Shown here: piece after piece, positions 7,628-16,887 of the stretch
Position numbering within the stretch: the first letter of the stretch is position 1
How the letters are laid out: every line of letters starts with the position of its first letter
Notes under the pieces: generated by a model
Databases searched by the model: none
What the model was told of the DNA's origin: nothing
The model's input: only the letters and a program-made list of their open reading frames with translations
Program-made: the position numbers and the translations under genes
Origin: an uncultured bacterium
Lineage (GTDB): Bacteria > Bacillota > Clostridia > Lachnospirales > Lachnospiraceae
DNA: 44,172 nt
Direction of reading: 5' to 3'
Assembly (NCBI GenBank): GCA_945949875.1
Contig: CAMFGH010000012.1
Coordinates: forward strand, 1-44,172

Positions 7628-9274
7628 TCATTCCGTCCTCATATCATACACTACCAGTCTGTCACATACTCCGATTCTTTTTCCACCGGCTTCTATACAA
7701 CGTTTCTCAAACGCTCCGCCCGGAGTGGTTCCGATATACCGGCTTTGCAGCTGTTCCAGATTGGCATCCATATATCCGCCATCACACAAATTAATTCCAA
7801 AACCTGTAGGCACTGCATAATACGCACCAAAGTCAACGGTTCTGGTCTGTCCGTCCACAGAATCCCATACCGTCCAAATGACAGTGTTGTCATAGCTTGG
7901 AGCATCTGCAGTCAAACGCATTTCCTTCTCCAGTTGTTTTTCCAGCTGCGCCAGATCTGCCACATGTTCTTCGGTCTGATAAGGCAGTGCAAATTCATAA
8001 GGAACATCTGCCCGTCCAACTAAAATCACCAGAAACAAAATGCATAAGATTCCGGAAATCCTATAGCGCTCTTTTTCCTCCCAAAACGGAATCAGAAACA
8101 GGCATCCCACAATATAAACCAACGTATGCCGGCCGCCCTCCTGAATACGATACATCAAAAGGTCTGCCACAAAAAATCCTGCCATGCAAAGAAGTATCTG
8201 AACTTCCAGCAAAAAGCTGCCATCTGTTTCCTGTTTATAAGACTGTTTTAGCCCAATCACTACCTTCAGCAGAAAAATCAGAAACAACATCAGAAAGATC
8301 AGATAATAGCAACCGGCTGCGCTATCCTGCTGTCCCTGGAAAAACAGGTTATCTCCCATCAGCCGAAATACTGTCCGCAGGGAATCTACCAATTTCCATA
8401 AGGTATATTTAATCCCGGCAAGCAGCCCATCCGTAAAATATGTTTTGATCCAATCGGTATAAAATAAATCGGTCAAATAGGGGGCACTGAAAAAATGATT
8501 TACAGCCCAGTAAACAGCTACTGTCACACATCCAAGCAGTAAAGTTACCGTTTCCACTATGGATACACGATGTACTCTGTTATTTTGCTTTCCATCAGAA
8601 CCTTCACATTTCAAAGTTCTCTCTTTCTTCCACAACACATAAGGTGTCAGAAACAGCAAAATCAGATAAGGACGCATCCATGTCATAAGCATGACAAGTA
8701 CAAACATTCCCACTACTTTTTTTCTATCATATTTCTTCCCACAGCTTATTGACAGTCCCAGAAAAAGAATCAACAAAGCAAATAGTTCTGTTTCCGGAAT
8801 GCAGGACAACGTGAATCTGGTGATCGGAGTAAATGCACCATATAAGCAGACTATCGCCAGAATCTGTTTCCAGGTTGGTCTGGTCCATAATCCAAATAAA
8901 AGTAATGCAATTGCCAGAAATGCCATATTACAAAGAAACGGAGACAGAAGATTCCACCCAAACAAAAGCCCCCAGATCACCCATGACAGCAGAAGAAGAG
9001 GACTCCAGGCTGCAAAAGAAAGGTATAAGCCATGGCTTTCATTGAATCCAAAATACCCCTGAGGATATCCGAAATTCACCACATTTTCCGTCAACTTATA
9101 ATAGAACAGTTCATCATTCCATGTGGATGCAGGGAGGTATAAATCACTTATCCCTTTTCCATCCATCAAACATCTGATAACCGCATAGAAAACAGGCAAG
9201 AGAGCCAGTATGACTGCTCCTGCCAGAGTTTTACCCTTTTCTGTTTTCAGATATTTCTTCATGGATTCCATCAT
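7628..9274 (-). CDS. Multi-pass membrane protein, GT-C-like
   Basis: 548 residues, around ten or eleven membrane segments and a C-terminal extracytoplasmic tail (from about 430) with VPTGFGIN. The first outside loop carries STWNDELFYYKL, where the Asp-Glu pair matches the usual position of GT-C catalytic acids. It is a paralogue of the protein at 4608-6431. The start at 9274 lies 11 bases after the fkp stop, with a purine-rich AAAGAAAG before it, so it is co-transcribed with fkp. A gap of 207 bases separates it from the GT2 gene downstream. The likely job is transfer of a lipid-linked sugar to a surface acceptor; this rests on topology and context only. Confidence 0.7.
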   Translation of the reverse strand: MMESMKKYLKTEKGKTLAGAVILALLPVFYAVIRCLMDGKGISDLYLPASTWNDELFYYKLTENVVNFGYPQGYFGFNESHGLYLSFAAWSPLLLLSWVIWGLLFGWNLLSPFLCNMAFLAIALLLFGLWTRPTWKQILAIVCLYGAFTPITRFTLSCIPETELFALLILFLGLSISCGKKYDRKKVVGMFVLVMLMTWMRPYLILLFLTPYVLWKKERTLKCEGSDGKQNNRVHRVSIVETVTLLLGCVTVAVYWAVNHFFSAPYLTDLFYTDWIKTYFTDGLLAGIKYTLWKLVDSLRTVFRLMGDNLFFQGQQDSAAGCYYLIFLMLFLIFLLKVVIGLKQSYKQETDGSFLLEVQILLCMAGFFVADLLMYRIQEGGRHTLVYIVGCLFLIPFWEEKERYRISGILCILFLVILVGRADVPYEFALPYQTEEHVADLAQLEKQLEKEMRLTADAPSYDNTVIWTVWDSVDGQTRTVDFGAYYAVPTGFGINLCDGGYMDANLEQLQSRYIGTTPGGAFEKRCIEAGGKRIGVCDRLVVYDMRTE

Positions 9275-9285
9275 AATAACTTTCT

Positions 9286-12200
9286 TTAGATAAACTCACT
9301 ATCCCAGACATCTACACCATTATCCTGGAATACTTCATGTAGTCTTCTGGATAATTGCTCTTTGGTAATACCCTTTTTCAGAATTACCTGTAAAAATCCG
9401 CCACCACCGGCACCTGCAATGAACCTGCCATCTATCAGATCTTCGCATGCTAAGAAAATCTGATCAATACAAGTATTGGTAGCTCCCATATCCAGCTGCT
9501 TTGACAGTTCCCAATGTTCATTGAAGAGTTCTGCCAGTTCATCGATATCACCTTTTTCCAAGGCTTTCTTCATCTTTATAGCAACCGGTTTCATATCCGA
9601 AAGTGCCTGCACAGATTCTGTTCTTCCACCGATATAGTTACCTACTACTTCACGAAGCAGGTTTCTGGCAAGTCTTCTCTGTCCAGTGTAAATCAAAGCA
9701 AATCTTTGCTGCAGTTCTGCCATAGCTCGTTCCGGCACTGCCAAATGTTCTACCTGAATATTCTGATCAATACCTGCTTCTGTGGTGATAAGCTTAATAC
9801 CATTCGTCAAGCCACCAACCTGATCCTGCCAGCCGCCACCGGTACTCATAATCTGTTCCATGCAGAGCACAATATCATACAGTGCATTATCACTGCAGTC
9901 TAACCCTAAAAACTCATGTAAAGCCTTTACACAGGCTCCGGATAATATACTGCTTGTACCCAGACCGGATCCTTTTGGTATGCCAACCACCTTGGTAGAA
10001 AGATAGATACCACCACTCAATCGGCTTAAGATTTCTTCTAAGGTTTCTTCTCCTTCTAATGGCACTACGCCACAGGCAATGAGTGCTGCTTTATGAAGGG
10101 CAAAGAAGTCATAAGGATTGTGGCAGTCACGAATTTCCTCTGTGGTGCTGCAGATTCCTTCTACACCAATGTCTTCACTGGCAAACTCAATGTGAAGTTT
10201 CTCCAGTTTTCTTACTTCCACCTGAACCGGAAGCATACCATTAAGCTTCAATGCTGCATTTAATACCAGTCCACCATTCTCATTGCAATAGGGTGGGGTA
10301 TCGGTCCAGCCGCCACCCCAGTTCACACGAACCGGCAGTTTGACTTCTACCTGATCTTTTTCTATATGGTAAGCTTTATTATCTCTGATATATTTTCTGC
10401 TGTTTTCATAGATTGCTGTTCCAATGGCATCAAAGCAAAGTCGCTCCGGCACATCATAAGTAATCTCTTCTTCTCCATCCAGGAAAACTCTATTTTCCTT
10501 TTTCATATATCTGGATAGTGCATAATAGATACGAACCTGAATAGGCAGTTCCCGTTTCTCTGCCTGTTCCATCAGCATCTCATATTTTACCTGATCAATG
10601 CCCACTGTGCCAAATACAGAAAGCGCCTCTTCATAGGCCGCCTTATTTTCCAGCTTCTCAACAAATCTCTGTACCAGTATCTGGTCTTCTAAGCCTGTTC
10701 TCCAAGGTAAAATGTAGCTTACATCTGCCTGATTAAAAGAAGAATACAAGCTGGTTCTTTCCATGGTTAGCCAATTAGCAACCGATGGACTTGGCTCTCT
10801 TCTCTCAGACATCTGCACTAAATGTAAAGACTGCTCCACTGCTTCTTCCATGGTGTTGCAAACAGGATAAAGGTTTGCAAACCAAAGGTAGGCTTCCTGA
10901 TCCGGCCAAATCTCCTGCACAGAAATACGATAGTAATCCATCATATCCTTCAATTTGCCATACAGGAAATCTGTATTATCTTCCAATTTCCCTTTCGGAT
11001 TATCATGGATACCATAAATACGCACGGTATATTTTCCGTTTTTCAACTTGATGCCATGGAGCACAACCTGCGGTGGAATATTTTCCCCTTGCAGTCTGAT
11101 ATTGGAAAGAATGGCTTTTTCACCCACCTGGGTTTCCGGCCCAACATAGGAATCTTCCAAATAGGCAGCTTTTCCTATGACTGCTCTGGAAGAAATCAAG
11201 CTGTTATGTGCTGCATAATGGGTTGCTTCAGCCCGATTGGTACAAATCTGTTTGCCCCAATCCAGGAATTCATAATCTTCTACCAGATTCGTCACCAAAT
11301 CCAGCAGCTCTCTTGTGGTTCCAAAATGAATGAACTCAGCCGGCGCAAGGCAGATTACTTTCATGCTAAAGTCATGAATGGCATCCCAGATTTTCTCACG
11401 ACAGGCTGCCAGTTCATCGCAAAAGCTTCCTTCCGGTGCTTCTTTATAGAACTCTTCCAGAGTAGAATCCTGTGCCAACGGATACAGGAAATCCCCGTAA
11501 AAACTGATGCGGGCTTTTTCGTTCACAAAGCTATCGAATTTATCTTTATCTACTATATGATCTGTACTGATCAGAGAGAATAATGCTCCTAAAAGCTCCG
11601 GATCCAGCATGACAGCTCCGGTATCCAGGTCCACATTTCCCTGTTCATTGACAGCGCCCCATTTTTCCAGCTGCTGTTCCGACTGCTTATGAAGGAACCG
11701 TTTTACCATACCATGTCCGTCATTTAAGAACACGCCATGGTCCTTTCCGGTACTCACATGCTCTTTGATGGAAATCGCTGCTGCTCCTCTGTACTGTAAA
11801 TCAATCTGCAGTGCATTAAATAAAAGCAGTACATCTCCGGACATCACCAGCATACCGCCCTGCATTCTGCCTGGAATACCTGCAGTAGCTACCATGAATT
11901 CATCAAACAACGTAGATGGTCTACCATTTGGCAGTTCTCTGGGTACCGGAGAAAACAGCTTTCCGCAGGCACTATACTGTGGCACACGTTTGGAATCTCC
12001 ACCGGAATGGATGACTAAGATTCTCTTTTTCAAAACATCCACGGTGCCTTCTGTTTCTACTAAATATTTCAGCACATTGAAGGTAGCGCCACCGGAGCCC
12101 ACACGTTTTCCGTCCGGATCCGGAAGTACAGCATAATGAGTCTTTTTCGCCAAAAGACCGTGCTCTACCCGGTATTCCATTTCTCTGCGATAAGCTTCTG

Positions 12201-12345
12201 CCTGATCTTCATTTGACGCAGTCAGAATAATATAATCCCAATAAATAAAGGATTTCTTACGAAGAGATCTTCTATAATCTTCCCAGGCATCTAAATAGCT
12301 CTGGCGAAGAAATAAGTGTTTCATTTTAGAATAGCTGATAGACAT
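9286..12345 (-). CDS. fkp: Bifunctional L-fucokinase / GDP-L-fucose pyrophosphorylase
   Basis: 1019 residues, close to the size of known bacterial Fkp enzymes. The N-terminal half is the L-fucose-1-phosphate guanylyltransferase: GSGGAT (about 83-88) and IHSGGDSKRVPQYSACGKLF (about 113-131) form the nucleotide-binding signature, followed by a left-handed beta-helix-like segment (ISSRAVIGKAAYLEDSYVG). The C-terminal half is a GHMP kinase: VNWGGGWTDTPPY (from about 674), GIPKGSGLGTSS (from about 788) and GAGGGGF (about 978). It converts free L-fucose to GDP-L-fucose in the cytoplasm. ATG 12345 is preferred because AAAGGAG (12351-12357) stands 5 bases upstream. It lies downstream of rfbD in one operon. 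No fucose transporter or obvious fucosyltransferase is visible, so the acceptor is unknown. Confidence 0.93.
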   Translation of the reverse strand: MSISYSKMKHLFLRQSYLDAWEDYRRSLRKKSFIYWDYIILTASNEDQAEAYRREMEYRVEHGLLAKKTHYAVLPDPDGKRVGSGGATFNVLKYLVETEGTVDVLKKRILVIHSGGDSKRVPQYSACGKLFSPVPRELPNGRPSTLFDEFMVATAGIPGRMQGGMLVMSGDVLLLFNALQIDLQYRGAAAISIKEHVSTGKDHGVFLNDGHGMVKRFLHKQSEQQLEKWGAVNEQGNVDLDTGAVMLDPELLGALFSLISTDHIVDKDKFDSFVNEKARISFYGDFLYPLAQDSTLEEFYKEAPEGSFCDELAACREKIWDAIHDFSMKVICLAPAEFIHFGTTRELLDLVTNLVEDYEFLDWGKQICTNRAEATHYAAHNSLISSRAVIGKAAYLEDSYVGPETQVGEKAILSNIRLQGENIPPQVVLHGIKLKNGKYTVRIYGIHDNPKGKLEDNTDFLYGKLKDMMDYYRISVQEIWPDQEAYLWFANLYPVCNTMEEAVEQSLHLVQMSERREPSPSVANWLTMERTSLYSSFNQADVSYILPWRTGLEDQILVQRFVEKLENKAAYEEALSVFGTVGIDQVKYEMLMEQAEKRELPIQVRIYYALSRYMKKENRVFLDGEEEITYDVPERLCFDAIGTAIYENSRKYIRDNKAYHIEKDQVEVKLPVRVNWGGGWTDTPPYCNENGGLVLNAALKLNGMLPVQVEVRKLEKLHIEFASEDIGVEGICSTTEEIRDCHNPYDFFALHKAALIACGVVPLEGEETLEEILSRLSGGIYLSTKVVGIPKGSGLGTSSILSGACVKALHEFLGLDCSDNALYDIVLCMEQIMSTGGGWQDQVGGLTNGIKLITTEAGIDQNIQVEHLAVPERAMAELQQRFALIYTGQRRLARNLLREVVGNYIGGRTESVQALSDMKPVAIKMKKALEKGDIDELAELFNEHWELSKQLDMGATNTCIDQIFLACEDLIDGRFIAGAGGGGFLQVILKKGITKEQLSRRLHEVFQDNGVDVWDSEFI

Positions 12346-12432
12346 GTTTGCTCCTTTATCCCATTCCATTTGGTTGCTCAATATAATCCTTCGCTTTATA
12401 CCAGTTTATACAGGTATGATCTGGCTTAAGGG

Positions 12433-13290
12433 TTATTTCCCCAGATATTCTGCAATAGCATCATGCCAGTCTGCGAATTTGAAATCTGTTGTCAGTCTGA
12501 GCATATAATTATCCAAAATAGAATAAGCAGGCCTCTTAGTAGGAGAACCAAATTCTTCTGTGGTAATATAATTTACCTTTGTATCTTTTCCGGCCAGTCT
12601 GAAAATTTCAGATGCAAAGTCTGCCCAGGAGCAGCTTCCTTCACAGGTTCCGTGGAAGGTGCCATAGTTCTCTGTTGGGAGCAGATAGTGGATAGCCTTT
12701 GCCAGTTCTGCAGCACTGGTAGGAGTACCGAACTGATCCTTTACCACTCCTACCTGATCATGAGTTTCTGCCAGTCTCAGCATGGTTTTCACAAAATTCT
12801 TTCCATCCCCGTAGAGCCATGCAGTACGGATGATAAAATAGTTCTGAGCAAAATCCCTTACGAAATTTTCACCGGCAAGCTTTGTTTTTCCATACATGCT
12901 GGTAGGACCTACTGCATCAAACTCTGTCAGTGCTTTATTTTCCGTACCCGGAAATACATAGTCCGTAGAAACATGCATCAGTTTTGCACCGGTTTCTGTA
13001 GCAGCAATGCTTAAGTTCCTAGGTCCAATGGCATTGATCTTGTATGCATTGTCCACATCTGTTTCACATTTATCTACATTAGTATGGGCTGCACAGTTGA
13101 TGATGGCATAGGGTTTTACTTCTCTTGCCAGCTTTAATACCTCATCCACATTTGTAATATCCAAAGGAGTGATTCCATCCCCCTGGAACACATCCGTATT
13201 GACAAGTTCTATATCTGTTTCTTTTGCATAAATCTGATTGATTGCTCTTCCAAGCTGTCCGTTGCATCCGGTTACAATGATTTTTTTCAT
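12433..13290 (-). CDS. rfbD: dTDP-4-dehydrorhamnose reductase
   Basis: 285 residues of the extended short-chain dehydrogenase family. The NAD(P)-binding motif GCNGQLGRAI is at the N-terminus, followed by AHTNVDKCE, the Ser/Thr-Tyr-Lys catalytic set (HVSTDYVFPG and MYGKTKLAGE) and FGTPTSA. It makes dTDP-L-rhamnose from the 4-keto-L-sugar. The ATG at 13290 starts directly with MKKIIVTGC; the longer upstream frame adds only a basic extension without a fitting ribosome site. It stands alone: rfbA, rfbB and rfbC are not in the window. It is the first gene of the rfbD-fkp-GT operon, and 87 bases separate it from fkp. Confidence 0.93.
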   Translation of the reverse strand: MKKIIVTGCNGQLGRAINQIYAKETDIELVNTDVFQGDGITPLDITNVDEVLKLAREVKPYAIINCAAHTNVDKCETDVDNAYKINAIGPRNLSIAATETGAKLMHVSTDYVFPGTENKALTEFDAVGPTSMYGKTKLAGENFVRDFAQNYFIIRTAWLYGDGKNFVKTMLRLAETHDQVGVVKDQFGTPTSAAELAKAIHYLLPTENYGTFHGTCEGSCSWADFASEIFRLAGKDTKVNYITTEEFGSPTKRPAYSILDNYMLRLTTDFKFADWHDAIAEYLGK

Positions 13291-13530
13291 ATTCCTTTTC
13301 CTCGCCTTTTGACTTCTATTCACTTTACTCATACATCTTCAACTTTTCCACGTTGAAATCTATCTGGTATCCATAAGATTGCTTTCATCCAATCTTTATT
13401 ATTCTAACATAATTTGCTATAGAAAGAAACTTTTTCATGCTGCCTGTCATCTCTATTATGTAAGGATGCATAAGTTTATAAAATGTTTCGATTTAAAACA
13501 GTGTTTTTTGATGACTGTTTTTGTCACTTA

Positions 13531-13539
13531 TGTTACAAT
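13531..13539 (+). promoter_or_regulatory. Extended -10 promoter element for the DUF3048 lipoprotein gene
   Basis: TGTTACAAT fits the extended -10 form TGnTATAAT with one difference. It lies 45 bases before the ATG at 13584. The -35 region (around 13508-13516, TTGATGACT) is a weak match. Confidence 0.5.
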
Positions 13540-13583
13540 AAAGGTACTTATTGTAAAACAACACAAGGAAGAGAGGTAATGTA

Positions 13584-14741
13584 ATGAAGAGAATGCAAGT
13601 TCTCCTGATTGCAGGAATTATGACTGCTATCTGCCTGACAGGTTGCGGAAAAGACAAAGAAGAGCCCGCAAGTTCTGAAATCGAAAGCATCACTGTTCAG
13701 GAAGAAGCGATTCCAGAAGAAGAGGAGAAAACAGAAGAAGCAGAAGACGTTTATGTAGATGATGAAGAGCCACCGGCAGACGGTTATGTAAGAAGCTCTC
13801 TGACCAACCTTTGGGTACCGGAGGAAACAGCGAAATCCAGACCAATCGCCGTTATGATGCCTACCGATTCGGAAGCACAGCCTCAGTACAACATTGGTAA
13901 TGCAGGTGTCTTATACGAATGTATGGAAGAAGGCAGCATCTCCCGTCAGATGGCTATCATTGAAGGCTGGCAGGATATGGAAAAAATTGGTAACATCCGT
14001 AGCTGTCGTCGTTACTACATTTACATGGGTCTGGAATGGGATGCTATCATCGTTCACTTCGGTGGTGTATTCTACATGGAAGACTTAATCACCAGATCTG
14101 ATGTGGATAACATCTCCGGTACATCCGAATTTGGTACAGGCGGTGGCGCACCGGGAAGCAATTCCTTCTTCCGTTCCAACGATAAATCTGCACCACACAA
14201 CGCTTACAACAGTGGTGAGAACCTTACCAAAGCAATTGACAGTCTGGGTTACTCCAAAGAGCATAGAAGCGAATACTGGGAGCCTAACCACTTTACATTC
14301 ACTAATTCTTCTCATCCAAATACTCTGGAAGATTACAGTGAAGCAAAAACTGCTACAAAGATTGATTTATCCGATGTATTCCCTGTAACAAAATCTTATC
14401 TGGAATACGACGAAGAATCAGGCACTTACAAAAAATGGCTGCACAACATCGAGCAGGTTGATGCTGCTACAGGCGAACAGCTCAGCTTTGCAAACGTTAT
14501 CGTCCAGATGACAAATTCTGCAGTACTGGATGCAAAAGATTACAAAGAATTCCAGATGATCGATAGCGGAAGATCCGGTTACTACTTCACAAAAGGTAAA
14601 TGTATTCCGATCACATGGACAAAGACTTCTGATTATGCTCCTACAAAGTATTATGATAAAGCCGGCAACGAAATCGTATTAAATACCGGTAAGACATACA
14701 TTGCAGTAGCTCAGGAAGGTACAACTGTGAAATTTGAATAA
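13584..14741 (+). CDS. YerB-like lipoprotein (DUF3048)
   Basis: 385 residues. The N-terminus is a lipoprotein signal with lipobox LTGC, so Cys22 would be lipidated. A Glu-rich linker (about 28-70) leads to the DUF3048 domain: RPIAVMMPTDSEAQPQYNIG, VLYECMEEGSISRQMAI, a conserved IRSCRRYYI segment and VIVQMTNSAVLDA. The family is common in Firmicutes and its molecular role is unknown; it is an extracytoplasmic membrane-bound protein. GAGAGG (13571-13576) is 7 bases before the ATG. An extended -10 element lies upstream and a hairpin follows the stop, so it is a single-gene unit, divergent from rfbD. Confidence 0.88.
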   Translation: MKRMQVLLIAGIMTAICLTGCGKDKEEPASSEIESITVQEEAIPEEEEKTEEAEDVYVDDEEPPADGYVRSSLTNLWVPEETAKSRPIAVMMPTDSEAQPQYNIGNAGVLYECMEEGSISRQMAIIEGWQDMEKIGNIRSCRRYYIYMGLEWDAIIVHFGGVFYMEDLITRSDVDNISGTSEFGTGGGAPGSNSFFRSNDKSAPHNAYNSGENLTKAIDSLGYSKEHRSEYWEPNHFTFTNSSHPNTLEDYSEAKTATKIDLSDVFPVTKSYLEYDEESGTYKKWLHNIEQVDAATGEQLSFANVIVQMTNSAVLDAKDYKEFQMIDSGRSGYYFTKGKCIPITWTKTSDYAPTKYYDKAGNEIVLNTGKTYIAVAQEGTTVKFE

Positions 14742-14754
14742 TGGTAACTTTTAC

Positions 14755-14789
14755 AAACCGACTTTCAATTCATGCTTGGAAGTCGGTTT
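14755..14789 (+). terminator. Terminator-like hairpin after the DUF3048 gene
   Basis: A 10-bp perfect stem, AAACCGACTT with AAGTCGGTTT, encloses a 15-base loop. The following tract (ATACTATG) is poor in T, so termination may be partial and the next gene may be read through. Confidence 0.6.
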
Positions 14790-14814
14790 ATACTATGAAT
14801 AAAAGTAAAAGAAA

Positions 14815-16818
14815 ATGAATGTAAAACAAGTTAGTAATGATATGAATAACATGAAAGACAAACGAGAAACACGATTTAAGAATATCGAACTATATGATTG
14901 GATTTGGATTGGAATACTAGCTTCAGAAATCCTGATTTGGTTTTTGGTCATATGGAAAAGACCCTATATCATGGATCCAGATGCAGGAAAATTGTATAAT
15001 CACATGGCTCAAATTTGGAAGAACAAAACCTTGTTCCTTCCCGATTGGATGTACGTTTCAACAGGAGAATGGGATTGCGCCTCTACTATTGCTCTTTTGG
15101 TATATGGAATAACTAAGAATACTGTCACCTCATTTCAGATTGCAAATGTATGTAATATCATCTTATTTTCTACAATCATATTAGAACTATTCAGTTGTTT
15201 GAACTATAAAATCAAGTACGGTTGTATGACTGTGGCATTTCTATTATTGCCTTACGGATGGGGTATGTTAGATTATGCCAATATGCTATTCTTTAACGGA
15301 GAGCAGTATATTTATAAGGTTTTACTGCCTATATGGTTTATTGCCATCATGAATGTCCCAAAAACTCTTCGTAACAAATGGTGGAATCATCTTCAATGCG
15401 TGATTTTTCTACTATTAGTATTTTTGAATGCTTCTTCAAGTGGGGCCTATGTTTTCATCACTTCCATTGCTGTAATCATGTTGTGCAGAATCATTCGTCT
15501 CATCGCAGAAGACGAAAAGCAATTTTACTGGTTGCGAATTATCTTTCCCACATTTCTTATGACCTTTTTGGGTGTATGGTTACAGAAAGTCAAAGGCATT
15601 TCCACCAAGTCATCCTTTGTATCCATGATACAAAGAGATACTTTTTTTGATCATATGCGAGATGTTGTCTTAGAGTTTTTAGATATATTACATGTTATTC
15701 CAAGAGAGGAAGTTTCCCCATTTTCTCCCAACGGAATCGGTTTTGTATTGAAATTTATCTTGCTTATTCTCATTGTTGTCTGGGGCGGAAAGAATTTTTC
15801 AAAAGTATTAGGCATTCAACCATTGATCAATACCAATGACAGAATGGATTCCTATTATCTGCAAAAACAGGTCCAAGCTGAATTAGTCACTATTTTTCTT
15901 GTAAGTGTGATCATTCAATTTTTCACAATAACCAGTGCCAGGTATTGGTTGGTAGGTTTTATTTGTTTAGCATTAGCTGCCTTTATGAATATAGCTGGTC
16001 AAATGTCACTTTGCGAAACTTGCAAGAAAGTATATTTATTAATTTCCGGAGGCATCGTATTCTACTCACTTCTTCTTAATACCATATTGTGGACTCAATC
16101 ATATGAGTATCTGAACAAACCGGAAATGAATTATTATAAAACAATAAAGCAATTGGCAAATGATTCGGGTTCAGGAACAGTTGTTTTTGTGAACAATTCA
16201 GGAGCAGCAGAAGAAGCCAGAGGCTTCGATCCGGACCGAATCTATATTAACTATGCTGCAGATTACAGCTCTATCCAAGTCTACGATACCTATTTCTGGC
16301 AAAGCGAGAACAGTCGGTTGACAGACAAACATTTACTGGTCGCCACCGAGCACGGTGGACTGTCACTCATCCCAGAGAAATATCATCCATACTATCAACT
16401 GGTTGCGGATTTTGGTGAAGGCTGGAAAGTCTATTTCTCTGAAGTGAATCACTTTGACGGGGATGTAGGGTTACATGGAAGATCCTATGGAGTAGATTAT
16501 CCTACAAGTCCGGGATATGAATGGGTAGGCGATACATTTTACAGCGCAGAATATACTGCCGAAGATAGTAGTTATCGTATTTCTTTTCCCTACGATATAC
16601 GAAAAGAAGGCTATGAATCCTTTTATCATGGTTCAGAACAGGTGGGTATCATCCGTCTGACCTATCTGGATGATAGCACATGGGAAGAATATCCAATTCA
16701 GGGAGATGAAAAGGTAATTGAGTTAGAAGTTCCTGCAAATAAGCGCGCCACTTTTTCTATTGAGATGAATGACGATTGCAGAATCGGTTTTGATAAAATA
16801 GAGTTTGTTAAGTTATAA
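14815..16818 (+). CDS. Multi-pass membrane protein, GT-C-like, with a large extracytoplasmic C-terminal domain
   Basis: 667 residues. After a membrane segment near 28-46 there is an outside loop with YIMDPDAGKLYNHM and a second with TGEWDCAST; acidic pairs here match the GT-C plan. Around ten further membrane segments run to about 425. The remaining 240 residues are polar, with FVNNSG, FDPDRIYINYAADYSS and a beta-rich end, and should lie outside the cell. The gene is more AT-rich than the fkp operon genes. The ATG has only a weak purine-rich site (AAAGAAA). It lies 73 bases after the DUF3048 stop and ends at a strong hairpin. A role in cell-surface glycan assembly is inferred from topology and neighbours; no named family was recognised. 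Confidence 0.7.
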   Translation: MNVKQVSNDMNNMKDKRETRFKNIELYDWIWIGILASEILIWFLVIWKRPYIMDPDAGKLYNHMAQIWKNKTLFLPDWMYVSTGEWDCASTIALLVYGITKNTVTSFQIANVCNIILFSTIILELFSCLNYKIKYGCMTVAFLLLPYGWGMLDYANMLFFNGEQYIYKVLLPIWFIAIMNVPKTLRNKWWNHLQCVIFLLLVFLNASSSGAYVFITSIAVIMLCRIIRLIAEDEKQFYWLRIIFPTFLMTFLGVWLQKVKGISTKSSFVSMIQRDTFFDHMRDVVLEFLDILHVIPREEVSPFSPNGIGFVLKFILLILIVVWGGKNFSKVLGIQPLINTNDRMDSYYLQKQVQAELVTIFLVSVIIQFFTITSARYWLVGFICLALAAFMNIAGQMSLCETCKKVYLLISGGIVFYSLLLNTILWTQSYEYLNKPEMNYYKTIKQLANDSGSGTVVFVNNSGAAEEARGFDPDRIYINYAADYSSIQVYDTYFWQSENSRLTDKHLLVATEHGGLSLIPEKYHPYYQLVADFGEGWKVYFSEVNHFDGDVGLHGRSYGVDYPTSPGYEWVGDTFYSAEYTAEDSSYRISFPYDIRKEGYESFYHGSEQVGIIRLTYLDDSTWEEYPIQGDEKVIELEVPANKRATFSIEMNDDCRIGFDKIEFVKL

Positions 16819-16837
16819 CTTTGCTGTTCTAAATCAA

Positions 16838-16880
16838 CATTAGAGAAACCGAGCAAAACTTTTGCTTGGTTTCTCTAATG
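16838..16880. terminator. Long hairpin between convergent genes
   Basis: CATTAGAGAAACC (16838-16850) pairs with GGTTTCTCTAATG (16868-16880), and the stem continues with near-perfect pairing of AGCAAAA and TTTTGCT. It lies between two converging genes and could stop transcription on both strands, although neither side has a long T run. Confidence 0.7.
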
Positions 16881-16887
16881 TCTAACC

